Program-made: the position numbers and the translations under genes | In this document: positions 23,906 through 24,489 of the stretch, piece by piece | How positions within the stretch are numbered: position 1 is the stretch's first letter | Layout of the letters: each line of letters begins with the position of its first letter | The notes under the pieces: generated by a model | The model's input: the letters and a program-made list of their open reading frames with translations, nothing else | Told to the model about the DNA's origin: nothing | The model's database searches: none | Assembly: GCA_964399035.1 (NCBI GenBank) | Contig: CAYNPH010000103.1 | Location: forward strand, 1 to 24,489 | Length of the DNA stretch: 24,489 bases | From: WAOL01 sp964399035 | GTDB taxonomy: Archaea > Thermoproteota > Thermoprotei_A > Sulfolobales > NBVN01 | Reading direction: 5' to 3'

Positions 23906-24489
23906 ATTAAGGCGTTCAAGACAGGTATTGAACCCCTAGATTACGCGTTACCTGCTGGCTTTCCTAGGAGTGCTACAGTCGCCATTACGGGAGCGCCGGG
24001 AACAGGTAAGTCGGTTTTGGCCGCGCACATAGCGTGGAACGTGCTGAAGGGAGGCGGTTACGTAACTTACGTTAATCTTGATGACTCCCCTGACGCTCTA
24101 ATAGAGCTCTTCACGAACTTCGGGTGGGGCTTGGACGAATTCATCGATAAGGGTAAGTTCAAGATAATTGATTGCTTCAGTTTCAGGTTAGGTAAGTTGA
24201 AGAGGGTAGTGAGGGGTGTTACGAGGGAGCAGCGCCTCGACGACTTAAACAGCATGCTTTACGTCCTGCATGAGGAGGTCCCGCCCGCAAACAACGATGT
24301 CGTTAGCCTTGTAGTGATTGACTCGATAAACGAGTTAATGTTCCGCTTCGAGATGATGCAGGTACTGGAGTTCATCAAGTCCATGCGGGCAATAATATCT
24401 AAGGGTAAGGGAGCTACGATAGTAATGATATTACACACAAACACCACAGTACTAGAGGAGCTCGCAGCACACCTAGAATATCTCGTCGA
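23906..24489 (+). CDS. KaiC/RadA-like RecA-superfamily ATPase, partial at 3' end, apparent ATT start
   Basis: An uninterrupted frame of 194 codons runs to the window edge. It shows the KaiC-type opening KTGIEPLDYAL (5-15), Walker A GAPGTGKS (29-36) and Walker B LVVIDS (135-140), matching archaeal KaiC-like ATPases (COG0467), which are often signalling or regulatory ATPases. The frame has an in-frame TGA at 23900-23902 and no ATG, GTG or TTG before the P-loop, so the only start that keeps the domain whole is ATT at 23906, directly after a strong Shine-Dalgarno and TATA element. Either this is a true AUU start or a base is wrong there. The C-terminus is cut by the window. The family is secure; the start is inferred. 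Confidence 0.78.
   Translation, partial: MKAFKTGIEPLDYALPAGFPRSATVAITGAPGTGKSVLAAHIAWNVLKGGGYVTYVNLDDSPDALIELFTNFGWGLDEFIDKGKFKIIDCFSFRLGKLKRVVRGVTREQRLDDLNSMLYVLHEEVPPANNDVVSLVVIDSINELMFRFEMMQVLEFIKSMRAIISKGKGATIVMILHTNTTVLEELAAHLEYLV

Overview
The window looks like a chromosomal segment of a thermophilic archaeon of the Thermoproteota (Crenarchaeota) type. The reasons are an archaeal DnaG primase beside a family B DNA polymerase, an Lhr-type helicase, a KaiC/RadA-like ATPase, a DPM synthase fused to a GtrA membrane domain, heavy use of AGG/AGA and ATA codons, frequent TTG/GTG starts, GGTGA-type ribosome binding sites, and A/T-rich TATA-like boxes about 23-38 bp upstream of starts (leaderless or very short leaders). 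A finer taxonomic placement is not possible from the sequence alone.

Layout: (1) 1-53, the start of a leftward gene cut by the window edge. (2) 205-4821, a rightward run of lhr helicase, a PfkB-like kinase and a polyprenyl-phosphate mannosyltransferase/GtrA fusion. (3) 4860-8617, a leftward three-gene operon for a molybdenum hydroxylase of the CO dehydrogenase/xanthine dehydrogenase/aldehyde oxidoreductase family (large, medium, small subunits). (4) 8618-8813, a divergent promoter region with a striking inverted repeat, then 8814-11852, a large SF2 helicase with an unusual DELD box and a long C-terminal part. (5) 11870-15471, a leftward ion/osmotic group: a Cys-containing HTH regulator, TrkH, a TrkA-like RCK protein and an MscS-like channel, preceded by an unlisted 54-residue protein with two CX3C motifs. 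(6) 15676-19276, dnaG and polB facing each other. (7) 19385-20431, a secreted, membrane-anchored protein of the glucodextranase C-terminal type; divergent from it is an Amidohydro_3 enzyme (20560-22065) whose tail overlaps the next leftward gene by 72 bp. (8) 21994-23763, a leftward pair: a PPC/DUF296 protein and an FAD-dependent amine-oxidase-fold protein. (9) 23906 to the window end, a rightward KaiC-like ATPase that has no ATG, GTG or TTG start and appears to begin at ATT.

Most of the segment is housekeeping (replication, repair, RNA metabolism, membrane glycosylation, K+ uptake) with one catabolic operon. No CRISPR array, insertion sequence, integrase, tRNA or rRNA was seen. The most notable items are the twin-CX3C microprotein, the apparent AUU start of the KaiC-like ATPase, the inverted repeat in front of the molybdenum hydroxylase operon, and a possible degenerate DEDD-exonuclease-like fold at the end of the DELD-box helicase. 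No stretch longer than 300 bases lacks a gene once the 54-residue gene is counted.
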